Below are positions 1 to 10,750 of a DNA stretch of 64,000 nucleotides, piece by piece. The position numbers and the translations under genes are program-made. Source of the DNA: Ceratodon purpureus (taxonomy: Eukaryota > Streptophyta > Bryopsida > Pseudoditrichales > Ditrichaceae); contig CM026426.1 of the NCBI GenBank assembly GCA_014871385.1, positions 16,988,183 through 17,052,182 of the forward strand, in the 5' to 3' direction. The notes beneath the pieces were generated by a model, which worked only from the letters and a program-made list of their open reading frames with translations, had not been told where the DNA came from and searched no databases. The number at the start of each line of letters is the position of its first letter. The first letter of the stretch is position 1.

Positions 1-19
1 TGAAGGTTTCATAAAGTAT

Positions 20-27
20 CCTACAGG
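20..27. repeat. Left target-site duplication of the giant hAT
   Basis: CCTACAGG directly precedes the left terminal CAAGG and is identical to the 8-mer that follows the right terminus. Eight bases is the hAT-family target duplication length. Confidence 0.92.
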
Positions 28-56
28 CAAGGTTGTCTATTCCGTCGCGACGTGAC
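28..56 (+). repeat. Left terminal inverted repeat of the giant hAT
   Basis: Imperfect terminal inverted repeat, 24 of 29 matches to the right end. It contains the palindrome CGTCGCGACG followed by GTGAC. Two copies of GTCACGAC (81-88, 97-104) follow and may be subterminal transposase sites. Confidence 0.88.
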
Positions 57-229
57 CCTCTCGCGTCATAATGTCGGGACGTCACGACGGTGTACAGTCA
101 CGACCGGACGTCCCATTCGGTCTTTATCGCGATGGCCCAAATATTTACGGCAACATTTTCACTTTTACATTTCCGCCCCGGCGACACCTCGGACAGCCGA
201 TGTCCACGTCTGCGATAAAGGTGGTCTGA

Positions 230-560
230 TACTGGTGGGCCCCAGTACCAGTCTGCTTCGTCCGCGCCACCCTGTACGATCCGATACCCAGTCCGATGTC
301 CGATCCGACATCCGCTTTCCGCCGGATCGATGCCCTGTCGTCCGACGGGCCTTCGTAATCTCGTCCGCATTCCGGCATCCCTCAAGGCGCTTATCCGCCA
401 TCCGATTGCTGTCGGCTCCGATGAAGTCCGCCACATTCTACTGCACTCCTCGTTGTCGGACCCTGGTTCGGCCACTATCCCGACATTGTACCTTCGACGG
501 CCAAGTTCCGACCTGAGTTCGGGTCCGACGCATGTCGAATTCGGATGTCCGGCAACATAT
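230..560. repeat. GTCCGA/TCGGAC word cluster, left end
   Basis: Dense short repeats of GTCCGA, ATCCGA and their complements between the left terminus and the first cargo gene. The open frames here arise from this low-complexity composition and are not supported as genes. Possible roles are transposase binding or a promoter-associated repeat. Confidence 0.6.
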
Positions 561-698
561 CCCGGTGGACTCCCATCTAATGGACTGGCGTACTATGCTA
601 CGCCTGCTTTATCTTCATGGTCGTTCTAGGAATCGGTGCATTATTTTCCACTTCGGCAACGGCTCGTTGAAACGTGACACTTTGACTGCATTTCAGCG

Positions 699-1046
699 AT
701 GGCTCACAGTGCTGGGATTCCAGGGAGTCCTATCGCCTTGTTCGGGCCAGCCCAGTTTAGGAACGATTCTGACTTTAGCGACGATGAAGAGTATTTGGCG
801 ATCGTGGAGATGGGGACGAGAGTCAGGCCGAGTTTCTTACCTGCCATCCCGGGAGACGTCTCGGAGGGCATCATCTGGAAGATGTTGATGGTCGAGGACG
901 ACGACATCGAGAACTATAGAACATGCACACTCCTCCGTTGTGTTTGCAGGGGGTGGAGGAACTTTGTGGATATTCAGCCACGTTGGTACCAGAGCCGACT
1001 TGCATTCAACCTGCGGCCTTTTATGGATTCTGAAGACGAATCCTAG
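699..1046 (+). CDS. F-box-like protein, hAT cargo
   Basis: A 115-residue frame. A consensus-like splice acceptor (gactgcatttcag) ends just before the ATG, so the start is probably right after a 5'-UTR intron. The centre (about residues 50-100) has an F-box-like layout: an acidic start, DVSEGIIWKML, then LLRCVCRGWRNFV and W/Y/RLAF, resembling the ...vcr.Wr..v... core of F-box helices. F-box proteins bind Skp1 in SCF ubiquitin ligases. The match is by eye only, and no substrate-recognition repeat follows in this frame, so the protein is short or continues in unseen exons. A similar block occurs in the gene at 61,058-61,621, outside this element. Confidence 0.5.
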   Translation: MAHSAGIPGSPIALFGPAQFRNDSDFSDDEEYLAIVEMGTRVRPSFLPAIPGDVSEGIIWKMLMVEDDDIENYRTCTLLRCVCRGWRNFVDIQPRWYQSRLAFNLRPFMDSEDES

Positions 1047-1737
1047 GATATTGTTCGTTGAAACACTAAGGTGTAGGGTACCAAACATCGCAGTTTAGTA
1101 CATCAAGATCTGCAATGCTTAGGGTTTAGCGTAGTTGCAGGTCTGCGATGGTCGGATTGGTGTCGACCATTGTCCGGCGCCTATCGGACAACGGGTCGGA
1201 CACTGCATTGCAGCCGAATAAGGCTGGTTTATCATGATATTGAATCCGTAAGTATTGGAATCATGAAACTTTAATTGTTAAATCATTGATGATACTGTAA
1301 TCATACTTGTACATGCGTGGTCACTAATAAGTTCATGATGCCAATACATGTCCGGGGCCGTCTATCAATTCTGTTCTCGAGTGATACTCGTGTGATAGGG
1401 TGTATTATGAATGATATCATACTCCCTAGACATATCGAGCGTGTTGCGTTTTATGATTATACCGTCGGCCCTGTTATAACTGCGTGTACGTCTGTTCGCA
1501 ACTTGGGATTGATTTCATAATCCAAAATCTAGGTGGATTATAAGTTTTATTGCAACTGAGAGGGAAAATTAAATGCCCATTTGGAACTATGATGATCATC
1601 GCCTCCCTTCTTCTATGTGTTGAGCGCCGTTGGTAATGCAGCACCATTGCGGAAAACGTTCGTCCTGGGTGGTGTAGCGTTGTCTATTCTCCGCGCGCTG
1701 ACCTGCACCAACCTCAACTCATTTCGAGCCGTGCCCG
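1047..1737. other. Spacer between two cargo genes
   Basis: AT-richer spacer with a few TCGGAC words near 1,150-1,200. No gene can be supported here, though an exon of the neighbouring genes could be hidden. Confidence 0.4.
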
Positions 1738-2577
1738 ATGGCTTGCTCGCGCGAGTGCCCTCCATCTTGTATGGAAGGGAGGAGCCGGTGCCTAAGCGAG
1801 TTTCTCCGATCGGACTACGAATCCGCGGATTTGCCAGTGTGGGTTGATGCAGCGAGGAGAAGGGGAGGGGAGTTTCAACATGCGAAAGATGTGCCAAGAT
1901 CCAAGGAATGTCTACGGACTTGGCTTGAATCCGTGGACGCGTTTCAGGAAGAGTATGGCCTCTTGTGTCCCGACTTCTCCGCCGTGCCCCTCATGGAGAC
2001 CCGTCTGTGGGCGTCGAACTGGGACCCAGTCGCAGTGTTGCAGTTCCAATCCGTGGCGAATTGCACAGGCATCATGCATTCGATACGGGTGCGCATTCCA
2101 GCGGAACGGGTGGTGCAAAGTGGGGTCCGGGGGGACGAGGAGGGACGGAAGATCGTGCGGACACGGAGTGGGGGTCCATCGAGCGATCGAGTGCGTGAGG
2201 GGTGTGCATGCGCGCATGCCCGATGGTGGAGGGCTGGAAGTCGGACGAGGACAACGCCACTCCGCCGGGATAGAATCAGGGGACTTGGCCAGGTTTCATT
2301 GCATATGGAAGCGGGAGGCGCTGCGCTGGAATCTCGTAGATCCATAAGGGCGGATGCAGAATCCCCTAATGCGACACGCGGATCCTCCGGTGATGCTAAG
2401 AAGCGTAAGGTGGACGAGGAGGAAGACCACTCCGAGCATGAAAGTGACGAGACTCGCAAAATGACGGACTACGAGTTCCAACGGTATTGCTGGAGAACGA
2501 TGCCTTATCTCGGTGTGATGTCGGATATTGTGAACAAACAGGAGGGTTTTCAGCAGGGTTTTTGGGAAAACGCTTGA
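1738..2577 (+). CDS. Hypothetical cargo protein with acidic C-terminus
   Basis: A 279-codon frame whose start and middle are uncertain. The stretch at about residues 25-110 looks protein-like, with aromatic- and acid-rich composition (for example RTWLESVDAFQEEYGLLCPD). The middle (residues 115-190) is Arg-rich and may be out of frame. The last 60 residues contain a KKRKVDEEEDHSEHESDE tract, where KKRKV matches a classical nuclear localisation signal, and end in an ordinary mixed sequence. I do not recognise the family. Multiple exons or one frame disturbance are possible. Confidence 0.4.
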   Translation: MACSRECPPSCMEGRSRCLSEFLRSDYESADLPVWVDAARRRGGEFQHAKDVPRSKECLRTWLESVDAFQEEYGLLCPDFSAVPLMETRLWASNWDPVAVLQFQSVANCTGIMHSIRVRIPAERVVQSGVRGDEEGRKIVRTRSGGPSSDRVREGCACAHARWWRAGSRTRTTPLRRDRIRGLGQVSLHMEAGGAALESRRSIRADAESPNATRGSSGDAKKRKVDEEEDHSEHESDETRKMTDYEFQRYCWRTMPYLGVMSDIVNKQEGFQQGFWENA

Positions 2578-2953
2578 TTTTAATAGATGAGTGTTGCAGC
2601 TGTTAATGATTCTGCTCACTACCAATCTTGGAATGCTTAACTCTGGCCTTCTCTTTCTCTGACTATTTTGTATCTGGGACGAGAATTTTTGTAAATTTTC
2701 GGCCTTACTATAATATTTATTCCCCGTTTATTATTATGCTGATCTTCCGATGATCAGAGTATATTTATGTTTTATAATGATGGAGCTATTCCGAACGTCC
2801 CCCGTAGTTTGATATCTCCTTTCTGTTTCGGAAATATCCATCCAGTGCAGTTTCTAAGCAGACATGCATCTTCCAAACTCTTATCTAATTGCTAATGCAT
2901 TGCGTCGATAACGGAGATTCTCCGTATTTAAGCGGACACTATTTACTTCGTAA
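2578..2953. other. AT-rich spacer, no gene seen
   Basis: Intergenic sequence between a plus-strand and a minus-strand frame; probably the shared 3' regions of two convergent genes. Confidence 0.4.
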
Positions 2954-3412
2954 CTACCTAGATTTCCTAGCTTGTTCGATGTCATTCTTAAGTTTCAGGT
3001 ACTTGGATGGCCAAATCGCCTCCAGTTCCTCGACGTAAGTCTTAGGCTTTGAAGTTTCGGTCTCTACGGATGCGGCTGGTCTCCCCCGCGTGTTTCTTCG
3101 TATCGGACCTATCGCGGTCGTAGCAGCGGTGGAATGCTTCCTTCCCTGTGCTCGGGATGACCTCCCATTACTACTTCCTCCGGGCTTCCCGTACTCGTTG
3201 TTGTCCTTCCACTTGCATCCCTCGTTAGCTGGAATGCATAGACCTCCCCCCAATACTTGTACCTTGTCTACGCCGATGTCCTTGTCTCCACTGCCCGCTC
3301 CTGGAGCAGTTTCCTTATCACTGTCCCGAACGACTTCGTTCCTCTCGGGATTCCAAGAGAGCAAGAACTCTAATACCTCATCCTCTAGACTAGTTATGTC
3401 ACAAGGATCCAT
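2954..3412 (-). CDS. Hypothetical 152-aa cargo protein
   Basis: Starts MDPCDITSLEDEVLEFLLSW, a plausible acidic N-terminal helix. A long Gly/Ser/Lys-rich disordered centre follows, and it ends in a helical KTYVEELEAIWPSKYLKLKN-type segment. No family is recognised. It is convergent to the 1,738-2,577 frame. Composition fits a real protein better than the shadow frame on the other strand, but there is no homology support. Confidence 0.4.
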   Translation of the reverse strand: MDPCDITSLEDEVLEFLLSWNPERNEVVRDSDKETAPGAGSGDKDIGVDKVQVLGGGLCIPANEGCKWKDNNEYGKPGGSSNGRSSRAQGRKHSTAATTAIGPIRRNTRGRPAASVETETSKPKTYVEELEAIWPSKYLKLKNDIEQARKSR

Positions 3413-3529
3413 CTTGTAACTGGAGAGGACTCGTCCACAATAACTTGCGGGCTAACTGCATCAAAAGGGACCTGTGTTATCGCACTTCCCGTTTATATAT
3501 CATGGCATACCTCGCGCACTATAGTCCGC

Positions 3530-4250
3530 CATTCGCCCTTTGCCGGACGACGCTGCCTTGGATTGAATCCGAACGTCCGTTGCCTGCTGCCCCTATCCGA
3601 CCGTACCGGATCACCATCCGCGCTAGACCGGACCGGCACAATCTCCTGCCAAAGGGCGGATGTGCGAGGTTCGTATTATCCGGCGCCGTTTTCACTGTCC
3701 AGACACAATCCGCCTTTCCGAAGTCGGATTCCGCTTCGCAAAGTTCCGACCCCTGACCTATGCTCTAGAAGAACGACGCGATATTGTTTAATCGTTCCTG
3801 TAATCAACTATGTCCGCCTTCGCCGCAGTCCTGCCCCGAGGTCGCGTCCGACCGATTCCGGAACGCGCACGTTTCGATCGGCGGACCACGTCCGAGCCTC
3901 TAATCCGTCGGGGTACCTCGTCCATGTCCGATTGCGGAGTTACCACATTCCGCAAAACGATCGGATTTCAGGTAGTCCGCCCGTCCGTGGTTGATCCATC
4001 TCCGTACATGGGCCAATCTCACGGAGTGCGAACCACCTCCCCGATGTCAGCACACGACTGCCATAATATGCAGATCCTGACCATCTTTTTCGTACAACGC
4101 GGACCAAAATCGAATCTGGTTACTGGACCGCCATCGATCCCGCCCTCGTCCGACCTCGTCCGCAACACCCGGAACAACTCCGCGATGTTCCGCTTCCTGG
4201 TCCCGGACACGCTCGGGGAGTGCCATAAAAGATGCGACTCACCACGATCT
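3530..4250. repeat. GTCCGA word cluster upstream of the transposase
   Basis: Long intergenic block full of GTCCGA, ATCCG and CCGTCCG words and complements. Overlapping frames here (for example 3,563-3,994 and 3,810-4,346) read as low-complexity Arg/Pro/Ser sequence and are rejected as genes. It lies between the divergent 2,954-3,412 gene and the transposase, so it may be a bidirectional promoter region. Confidence 0.6.
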
Positions 4251-4525
4251 GTTCTCCCTTCTTTGCACTGCGTGTCTCAGGACTCTGGGGTCTCGTCTGA
4301 GGTTATTCTGCATGAGACCCAAGTGTGCATGAGGGGTCAAGCATAGCCCACTGGAACGGACCGTCCGAACTCCATCGGAGATCTGGAACATAATCAGGGC
4401 AAGTCCATCCCTCCACCCTCGTTCAACGACGCTAGACGTGCGTTGTCGGGCGCAATTTCTGTAATAGGTCCATCTCGCCTTAAATAGTGCGTTCACCCTC
4501 CAGATTCTTGCTTTCTGTCGCAGGC

Positions 4526-7500
4526 ATGCCGCGAAGAGTAGAGGCCTGGGATCAGTGGTGGCAAGACTTGGGCGTGGTGGGTGCGAGGCCTCAGAGACAG
4601 GTTAGGTGTAGAATTTGTAATGTGACTATTGTGTACCGTCGGGATAGAATGTTCGCTCACTTTGGATACAGACCTTTAGGTGGTCCAGGTAACTACAGTA
4701 TACAAATTTGCAGGTTGCTGAGTGCGCGGGTGAGGAGGTTGTTCGTAGACTGCGGAGGTGAAGTTCCTAGAAGAGAGCCCGATGATGTTCATGACATTGG
4801 CTTGGGAGGTGACGGGGTCCCAGATCCGGTATTACCTCAAGCTCCTGATAACGAGGGGGCGCGAGCGAATGATGGGCCAGCTATGCAGGAGCCTGATATG
4901 GCACCCCAGGGTTCTCCAACCAGGGAAATGCGTCAAGTGAATCTTGTGCAAGGATTCAATGCTTCCACGAAGCTTCGATTAGATAAAGTGTGGGCGACGG
5001 CATTCTACGAAGCCAATATCCCATTCAACGTTGTTAAGCATCCTGCCTTCATTAACGCCGTTCGGGAAACAGTGCGAGCCCGCTTCCCGGCATACCTGCC
5101 GCCATCGATGAATGCTATTCGCACAAAACTGTTGAGCGCGAGAAAGGCGGAAATGGTGAGACAAGTAAGGGAACTCACGGGCAATTCCACAGAGAAATAC
5201 GGTGTTACGATATGTGCAGACGGTTGGGACAACGTCCAGAGTCGTCCTCTTCTAAATGTTATCCAGAGTGGGACTAGGGGCGACGTTTTCCTTGGAACCA
5301 TAGACACGACGGGACACTACAAAGATAGCGATTACATCGCTTCTTAGATCCGTCCGTTTGTGGAACGGGTCGGACCGCAACATGTGGTCCAAGTTTGCAC
5401 TGACAATGCTCCGAACATGCTTGGATCCAGTCGGATGCTCGAGACACGATATCCTCACATTTATGTTCAAGGGTGTGCCGCACACTGCTTGGATCTGTTG
5501 CTCGAAGATTGGGGGAAGGAGGATTGGGTGAAGCACGTAGTTAGAAAGGCGAGACTTATTTGTCTATGGGTTAGAAATCATCATTCATCAATGGCTTTGT
5601 TTCGCAGGATGTGTCCCAATCTGACCATCCGTCTGCCCGTTGAGACGCGGTTCGCGACGAATTTCATTATGATCGAGCGTCTTGTGGAACTTCGGAATGC
5701 ATTTGAGAGAATGGTCATCGATCCGGCGTTTGCAGGTATTTTAGCAACCTATCCTGATGTGAACAGCTTAGTTGGGAAGAGGGTCCGCCTATTTCGGAAG
5801 TATGTGCGTGCGGACGGTTTCTGGAACACGTGCCATAACTTCTTATACATGGTCATCCCAGTGGTGAAGGCATTACGCCTTTTTGATGGGAAGGCACCTG
5901 CAATGGGCCTAGCTTGGAGGGCGATGTACGATTTGAAGAACCACGTCCGCAGTTTTTCCTCCCATCCGTTTCGATTGAACGCGGACCTGGCAGCAGACGC
6001 CATGGTCGCATTCGACCACAGATGGGCTATGATGTTGACAGATCTTCATTGGGCAGGTGCGATGCTCAACCCGACCCTACGTGGATGGGCGCCACTTCAT
6101 AACCACGAGGAGTCGAGGATCATTTTAAACCGGGTTTTTCCCAAGTTATCCTCTAACGAGGAGAATTACGTCCAGATCCTTGTCCAGTATCAGGATTTCC
6201 TCGAGAATCGGGAGGCATTTGCTGATTCAACCGATCCCCAAGCGCACGGCACTGCTATCCACGAATGGTGGGACGCAATGGGAGGTGGAGCCCGGGCTCT
6301 CCAAACAATAGCTAGACGTATACTTGGACAGGTTTGCTCCGTGTCTGCGTGTGAGCGCAACTGGAGCATGTACTCCTACGTGCACAGCAAGGTGCGCAAT
6401 AGATTGAAACATGTACGAGCGGAGGACCTCGTGTATATCTACACGAACATTAGACTCGTTCGTCACCGCCGGGCCCCGCGTCCGGCACAGTGGTATGGCT
6501 TAGAGGAGGTTCATTCCGACGATGACCTCGATGGCGAGGATCCGGACGAGGACGACGAGGAGGAAGACGTCGGACGGGGAGGAGACCATGTAGCGGACGA
6601 TGTGGCGGACGATGCCCGCATGGATGGTGTCGGACAGGGCGGATTGGGCATGGGGGGTGTCGGACTTGCGGACGACAATCCGCCCGTGAGCGACTTTGAG
6701 GAATCCGGATCGGACGACGCTGGATCTGACGGTGACGACGGTGGCGATGTCCGGATTGCCGAGCTCTTCCACAATATGTTCGACGCAGGACATCGCCGAG
6801 ATGCGGTTGAAGATATCCTCCGCCAGGATAGTCGCGTCGGACGGCAGGCGCATGCAGGAGGTGAGCGTCGAGCTCAGAGTCCGATCAACGAAGCAGAAAT
6901 ACAGTCGGACAGAGGAGATGGTAGTCCGGCCCGGAGGATACCTATCGTCGACACGGACTTCTCGCAGCCTTGGAGTGATTCTTTGTCATTCGGCCAGAGG
7001 GATTTCGACGAGAACCTGGCAAACATGGAGGGAGAGATTCGAACAGTTTTTCAGGAGGATTTACCACCTATCAATCGCCGGAGAGATGAAATGACGGAGG
7101 AAGATTCGAGAAGGAGGATGGCCGACCAGGAAGTTCAGACCCCGTCTGAGGAAATACGCCGTCCCATAACTCGAAGCCTTGCTAGTACGTCCGGAAGTAT
7201 GGCTGTAAACCAGCAACAGCCAGCTTCTGCCCTGCTCTCCACCCCCGTTGGTAGGGGTCACATCCTTCCGCAGCAGACCTCCGGCCGGGGACGCAGACGC
7301 CGAGCAGTAGGATCTGCTGTAACCAACGGTAGCTAGCCCGTTGTTCTGACCGCGTCTTCTTCACGCAGCCGGCCCGTGCGGAGAGGGGTTCCATCTACGT
7401 CGATCCGGGACCCTGCGGCACGTGCATCTAGTTGCACGACTGGGGAAAGAGTGTCCAGTGGTCCTGCAAGGGGAAGTGTTATCCAACGAACAACAAGAGG

Positions 7501-7771
7501 TGTAAAGCGAAAGAAAAGGTTCCAGGGGACTGCGTCGCGTTTCGCCCCGTACGAACCTGACAACTCCGAAGGTAGACGAGAACTCGATGAAAATGGAATA
7601 CGCGACCCTCAAGGATCCCGTCCAACGAAGAAGCTAGTTATCACCAGAGACGATGAGTTGCGGCTAAGCACTAGAAGTCCGCGGTCTGATGACGACATGA
7701 GCACAGATGAATCCGAGGAGGACCGACGTTGCGACGAAGCCAACGACCCAACTGTTCGGATCCGAGAGTGA
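4526..7771 (+). CDS. hAT transposase (BED-like finger to hATC), interrupted by two TAG codons
   Basis: One frame runs 4,526-7,771, broken only by TAG at 5,345-5,347 and 7,334-7,336. The ATG at 4,526 follows an acceptor-like ctttctgtcgcag. The N-terminus has a BED-like finger (W-x2-W, then RCRICN and AHFGY: C-x2-C...H). The catalytic core shows ADGWDN (first Asp), VCTDNAPN (second Asp), and the GCAAHCLDLLLED C-x2-H region. The hATC block near 6,260-6,460 has EWWDAMGGG, SACERNWSMYSYVHSKVRNR (catalytic Glu in CERNWS) and NIRLVRH. After it comes an unusual extension of more than 400 codons: a very acidic Asp/Glu tract (6,500-6,600), then Arg/Ser-rich disordered sequence to RIRE. Both TAGs would restore an open frame if read as Gln. 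The family usually excises and reinserts DNA using the terminal repeats seen at 28 and 22,317. Probably inactive in this copy. Confidence 0.93.
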
Positions 7772-7809
7772 ACGCTCGCCTAGTCTTCATACTACGATAT
7801 GAGGAGACC

Positions 7810-8230
7810 TCTATTCCGTACTTATCCGAGCCGTGTCCGACAACCTCGTCACCCGTCCGCGCATGAATCGGTCTGCTCCGCGACAGATGTGCGACCTCTG
7901 TCCGCCCACGATTAATATCCCCTTTTGGTGGCTCTCCGACCTCGTCCGCCGTGGATCCTTTAGTGTTCTGTGTCTTGCCCCTCCCACTCCCCCTCCTCGC
8001 ACTCCCCTCCTCGCGCCATCCTCACTTCTGTGTCAGACATGCACTCTTCGCTACCCCAGATATGGCACTGTCCGACTCACTGTCCGGCGCCTATACTGAT
8101 TGGATGATCTCGGAGGCTACTCGTCCGATCCCGTTGCCGGATGTCCGCTGCAGGTCGGACGGGTTGCATTGTAATCTTCTTCCCCGTTTGCGTACAGTTC
8201 ACTTCCCTTCCGTGCGTATTAGAGTGCACC
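7810..8230. repeat. GTCCGA word cluster downstream of the transposase
   Basis: GTCCGAC, GTCCGCC and CTCCGACC words recur between the transposase and the AT-rich island. No gene is supported. Confidence 0.55.
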
Positions 8231-8607
8231 CTCCGCGGTCCCTCAATTTTGTCTATTTTATCTTGTTCCAAATAATAAAAATATCATTATTTCGTAGAGC
8301 ATGCATCGTGGGAAGTCCCATTTGGTATAGTATTCCACATGTGGATGTAATTGTACGTGATTTACAAACAGAGTGAGAATCTGTATTATAAAAAACAAAT
8401 GGAATAAGGAAAACATTGGAATTTTTTGGCATCCGTTTTATAAAAGCCCAAATAACAAGTTATTAAAGCGTGTGACAATCATTTACTAATTTCAGCATTT
8501 ACATTCCAAGATTCCCGTAAAATCTCTAATCTTTGGAGATATATTTTTATATTTTTTTTTTAAATGTTTGTTTATGCAACCAACACATGAGTATAGTAAT
8601 TACATTG

Positions 8608-8692
8608 ATATAACAAACATGTGCATATAACAAACATGTGCATATAAGAAACATGTGCATATAAGAAACATGTGCATATAAGAAATATGTGC
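8608..8692. repeat. 17-bp tandem repeat, 5 copies
   Basis: Unit ATATAACAAACATGTGC; copies 3-5 carry AAGAAA, and the fifth also ATATGTGC. Five units fit 8,608-8,692 exactly. Confidence 0.9.
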
Positions 8693-8739
8693 ATACGTGC
8701 TCTCTAAACCCAAATCCCATTATCCTCATTGTTACAGAA

Positions 8740-8757
8740 GGGGGGGGGGGGGGGGGG
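8740..8757. repeat. Poly-G run of 18
   Basis: Eighteen consecutive G followed by T and GGGG. It could form G-quadruplex structure and is a place where sequence length may be unreliable. Confidence 0.9.
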
Positions 8758-8790
8758 TGGGGCAGCGGTGGGGTAGTGCTACCTCACAAT

Positions 8791-8856
8791 GCGGTAAGTT
8801 GCGGTACGTTGCGGTAAGTTGCGGTAAGTTGCGGTACGTTGCGGTAAGTTGCGGTT
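8791..8856. repeat. 10-bp tandem repeat, 6.6 copies
   Basis: Unit GCGGTAAGTT alternating with GCGGTACGTT: six full units then GCGGTT. GGTAAGT resembles splice donors, but the context is purely repetitive. Confidence 0.9.
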
Positions 8857-9639
8857 AAGATTTAATTGAAACGCCTTTCATATCCAAAACTTTTTGCCTA
8901 CATATGTTAAACCTTTTGCCTACACGCCAACCAACTTTGTCACACCTAGTTAAATCGTAGTATAATTTATACGGTCGTTATATTTTTTAAGGAAATTTAA
9001 TTGTCCTCATCGGAATTGTAGTTGGACTTCTATATTATTTTTTAGTCTACTTTCGCTCTTATGCCATCTAATTGATCATTGCCACCAATTAATTTTAATT
9101 TTAATATCGTTGCAATACTCCCGTTAGTAATCACTCTGTATTTATCGTTTTTAAAACCTAAAGGACAATCTGCCACATTTGGGCTTTTTTTGAATTTGGG
9201 CATGTACGTACGTAAGTTAGCTACAAGATATTTTGGTTAGATGTTAAAAAAAAAACCCCCAAGTTTTCAGAATCAACCTTGCTTCGAAGAGGAGCTGCTT
9301 TCAGGCAGTTTTGATGAAAAATACCCTCAAAACTTTAGGGCTTAATATATTCTTTAGCCGCTCAGTATTCTATTCTGTACTCCCACCTCATTCCTTTATC
9401 ATTCACGAATTTGTTTCTATATCATACTTATTTAAACATTATTTCATAACTTCTCTATAACTTTCCCTTATTTTTATTTCTTATTAAACGCTTATTCATC
9501 CTTCTTCATTCATAGCGTTTTCTTTTCTCCATGAATTTCGTATTTTTGTTTATTCTTGGCTGCGTGGTCCGTGACAGTCGCTGTGATCGGAGAATCGGAG
9601 CGATTGAGCCATCGGAACCTGCGTTCAACACTGGGAATT

Positions 9640-9780
9640 ACGCGGTCAGTGGGTCGGACAGGTCGGGAGCGTGCTCTCGTCGGATCCAAATGCACCCGGG
9701 TTCATGCGGACGGGATGCGGAGAGCGCAGATACGAAGGTCGGACGACGGATGGCAATGTCGGATTTGAGTGGACGTTCTT
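9640..9780. repeat. TCGGAC word cluster
   Basis: GGGTCGGACAGGTCGGG, GGTCGGACGACGGA and related words about 350 bp upstream of the small gene at 10,100. The overlapping frame 9,531-9,839 is not supported. Confidence 0.5.
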
Positions 9781-10099
9781 CTTTAAGTCATGCACTAACA
9801 TGTCTCCACTCCCACCAAAACATCAGTACTCATGATTAACATGCTTGATCAAATCATTGTCACTCTTTCCCTGCTCTCGGATATCATGTCAAATGCATTG
9901 TTCAGTCATTATTCACTCATTCTTCTACAACGGCAGTCTACTGTCTAGACGGTAGATTACCTATGCTCTTCCACGATATGCGTATAGTAATTTTGGTTAT
10001 TCTTGAGACTCTCGTTTTAAAATGAACAGGGTGCGTATTTTTGAGACTGTCATTTGAGACTCCCACTTGACTCTCTTGATTTCCGCATCGTCTCGTAGC

Positions 10100-10420
10100 A
10101 TGGCCGGGAGCTCCTCGTTTAGAATGCCTAGTCCGACAGAGTCCTCCCCGCACCCTGAGACCGCCACGGATGTTTTGCAGTGGCTGCTTGTAACCCGCGT
10201 GATGCACGAGATTAGAGATTTCCGGTATTTACTAGATCACCAGGATATTGTGAGGTCTTTGTTGAATACTTCTCGTGATTTCCAGTGGACGCCCATTATG
10301 CAAGAGCAGTTCACCAACGTCAACAATGTGTTGAACTACACTTGGGTGCGACGGAGTTTACTCGCAGCCGGAGCTGCGAACTCGGGAGATCAAATTGCAC
10401 ACGGCTCGGCTCACGCGTAG
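10100..10420 (+). CDS. Short hypothetical hAT cargo protein
   Basis: A 106-codon frame chosen to start at the ATG in a good context (tagcATGGC) directly after an acceptor-like cgtctcgtag. After a Ser/Pro-rich start it becomes protein-like: DVLQWLLVTRVMHEIRDFRY, then LLDHQDIVRSLLNTSRDFQW and VNNVLNYTWVRRSLLAAG. This predicts helices with regularly spaced Leu/Trp/Tyr. No family is recognised. A further exon in the region 10,420-10,750 is possible because Arg/Ser-rich frames continue there, but I cannot support one. Confidence 0.45.
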   Translation: MAGSSSFRMPSPTESSPHPETATDVLQWLLVTRVMHEIRDFRYLLDHQDIVRSLLNTSRDFQWTPIMQEQFTNVNNVLNYTWVRRSLLAAGAANSGDQIAHGSAHA

Positions 10421-10750
10421 AGCGGAACTCCCACGAACTCGCAGACCGGATCACCCAGAAGCGCGCATCGCGAGACGGACATCCCCGCTCCAATCCGACC
10501 GGGCATATCTTCTCGGACTCTCGCCGGGGGTGGCCGAGTCGCACGGCATCGCAGAAGTCGGGAACGCCGGCTTAGTCGCGATTACGAAGGTATGCCTCCT
10601 CAACCCCCTGCTTTTCGCGGATCCACGACGCCCCGGCGCGTCACTCGCGACCAGGGAACGCAGACCGATTTCGTGGATCTTCTATCGGAGCCGGAATGTA
10701 CGTGTAACTATTAATCCATTTGTAACTGGACACTACGGAGCCATATGAAG

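Larger units (their letters stand above)
8260..9530. other. AT-rich island inside the GC-rich hAT, no gene
   Basis: A sharp drop in GC relative to both sides, with poly-A/T runs, three tandem-repeat tracts (8,608-8,692, 8,740-8,757, 8,791-8,856) and no convincing frame. It may be a nested insertion or a captured host spacer. I could not find terminal repeats or a target duplication at its edges. Confidence 0.5.

Noticed and set aside
52-629. Overlapping open frames on both strands at the left hAT end
   Set aside because: They arise from repetitive GTCCGA/ATCCG sequence, overlap one another and read as Arg/Pro/Ser-rich low-complexity peptides.
3445-4346. Three plus-strand frames upstream of the transposase
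   Set aside because: Same low-complexity word cluster; no domain features and mutual overlap.
7329-7368. A 40-bp GT-AG intron that would remove the TAG at 7,334
   Set aside because: Too short for a usual plant intron, and the resulting frame gives an unconvincing peptide that stops soon; the frame after the TAG continues better without splicing.
8608-8856. CRISPR-like array
   Set aside because: Units are contiguous 17-bp and 10-bp tandem repeats without spacers in a eukaryotic sequence.
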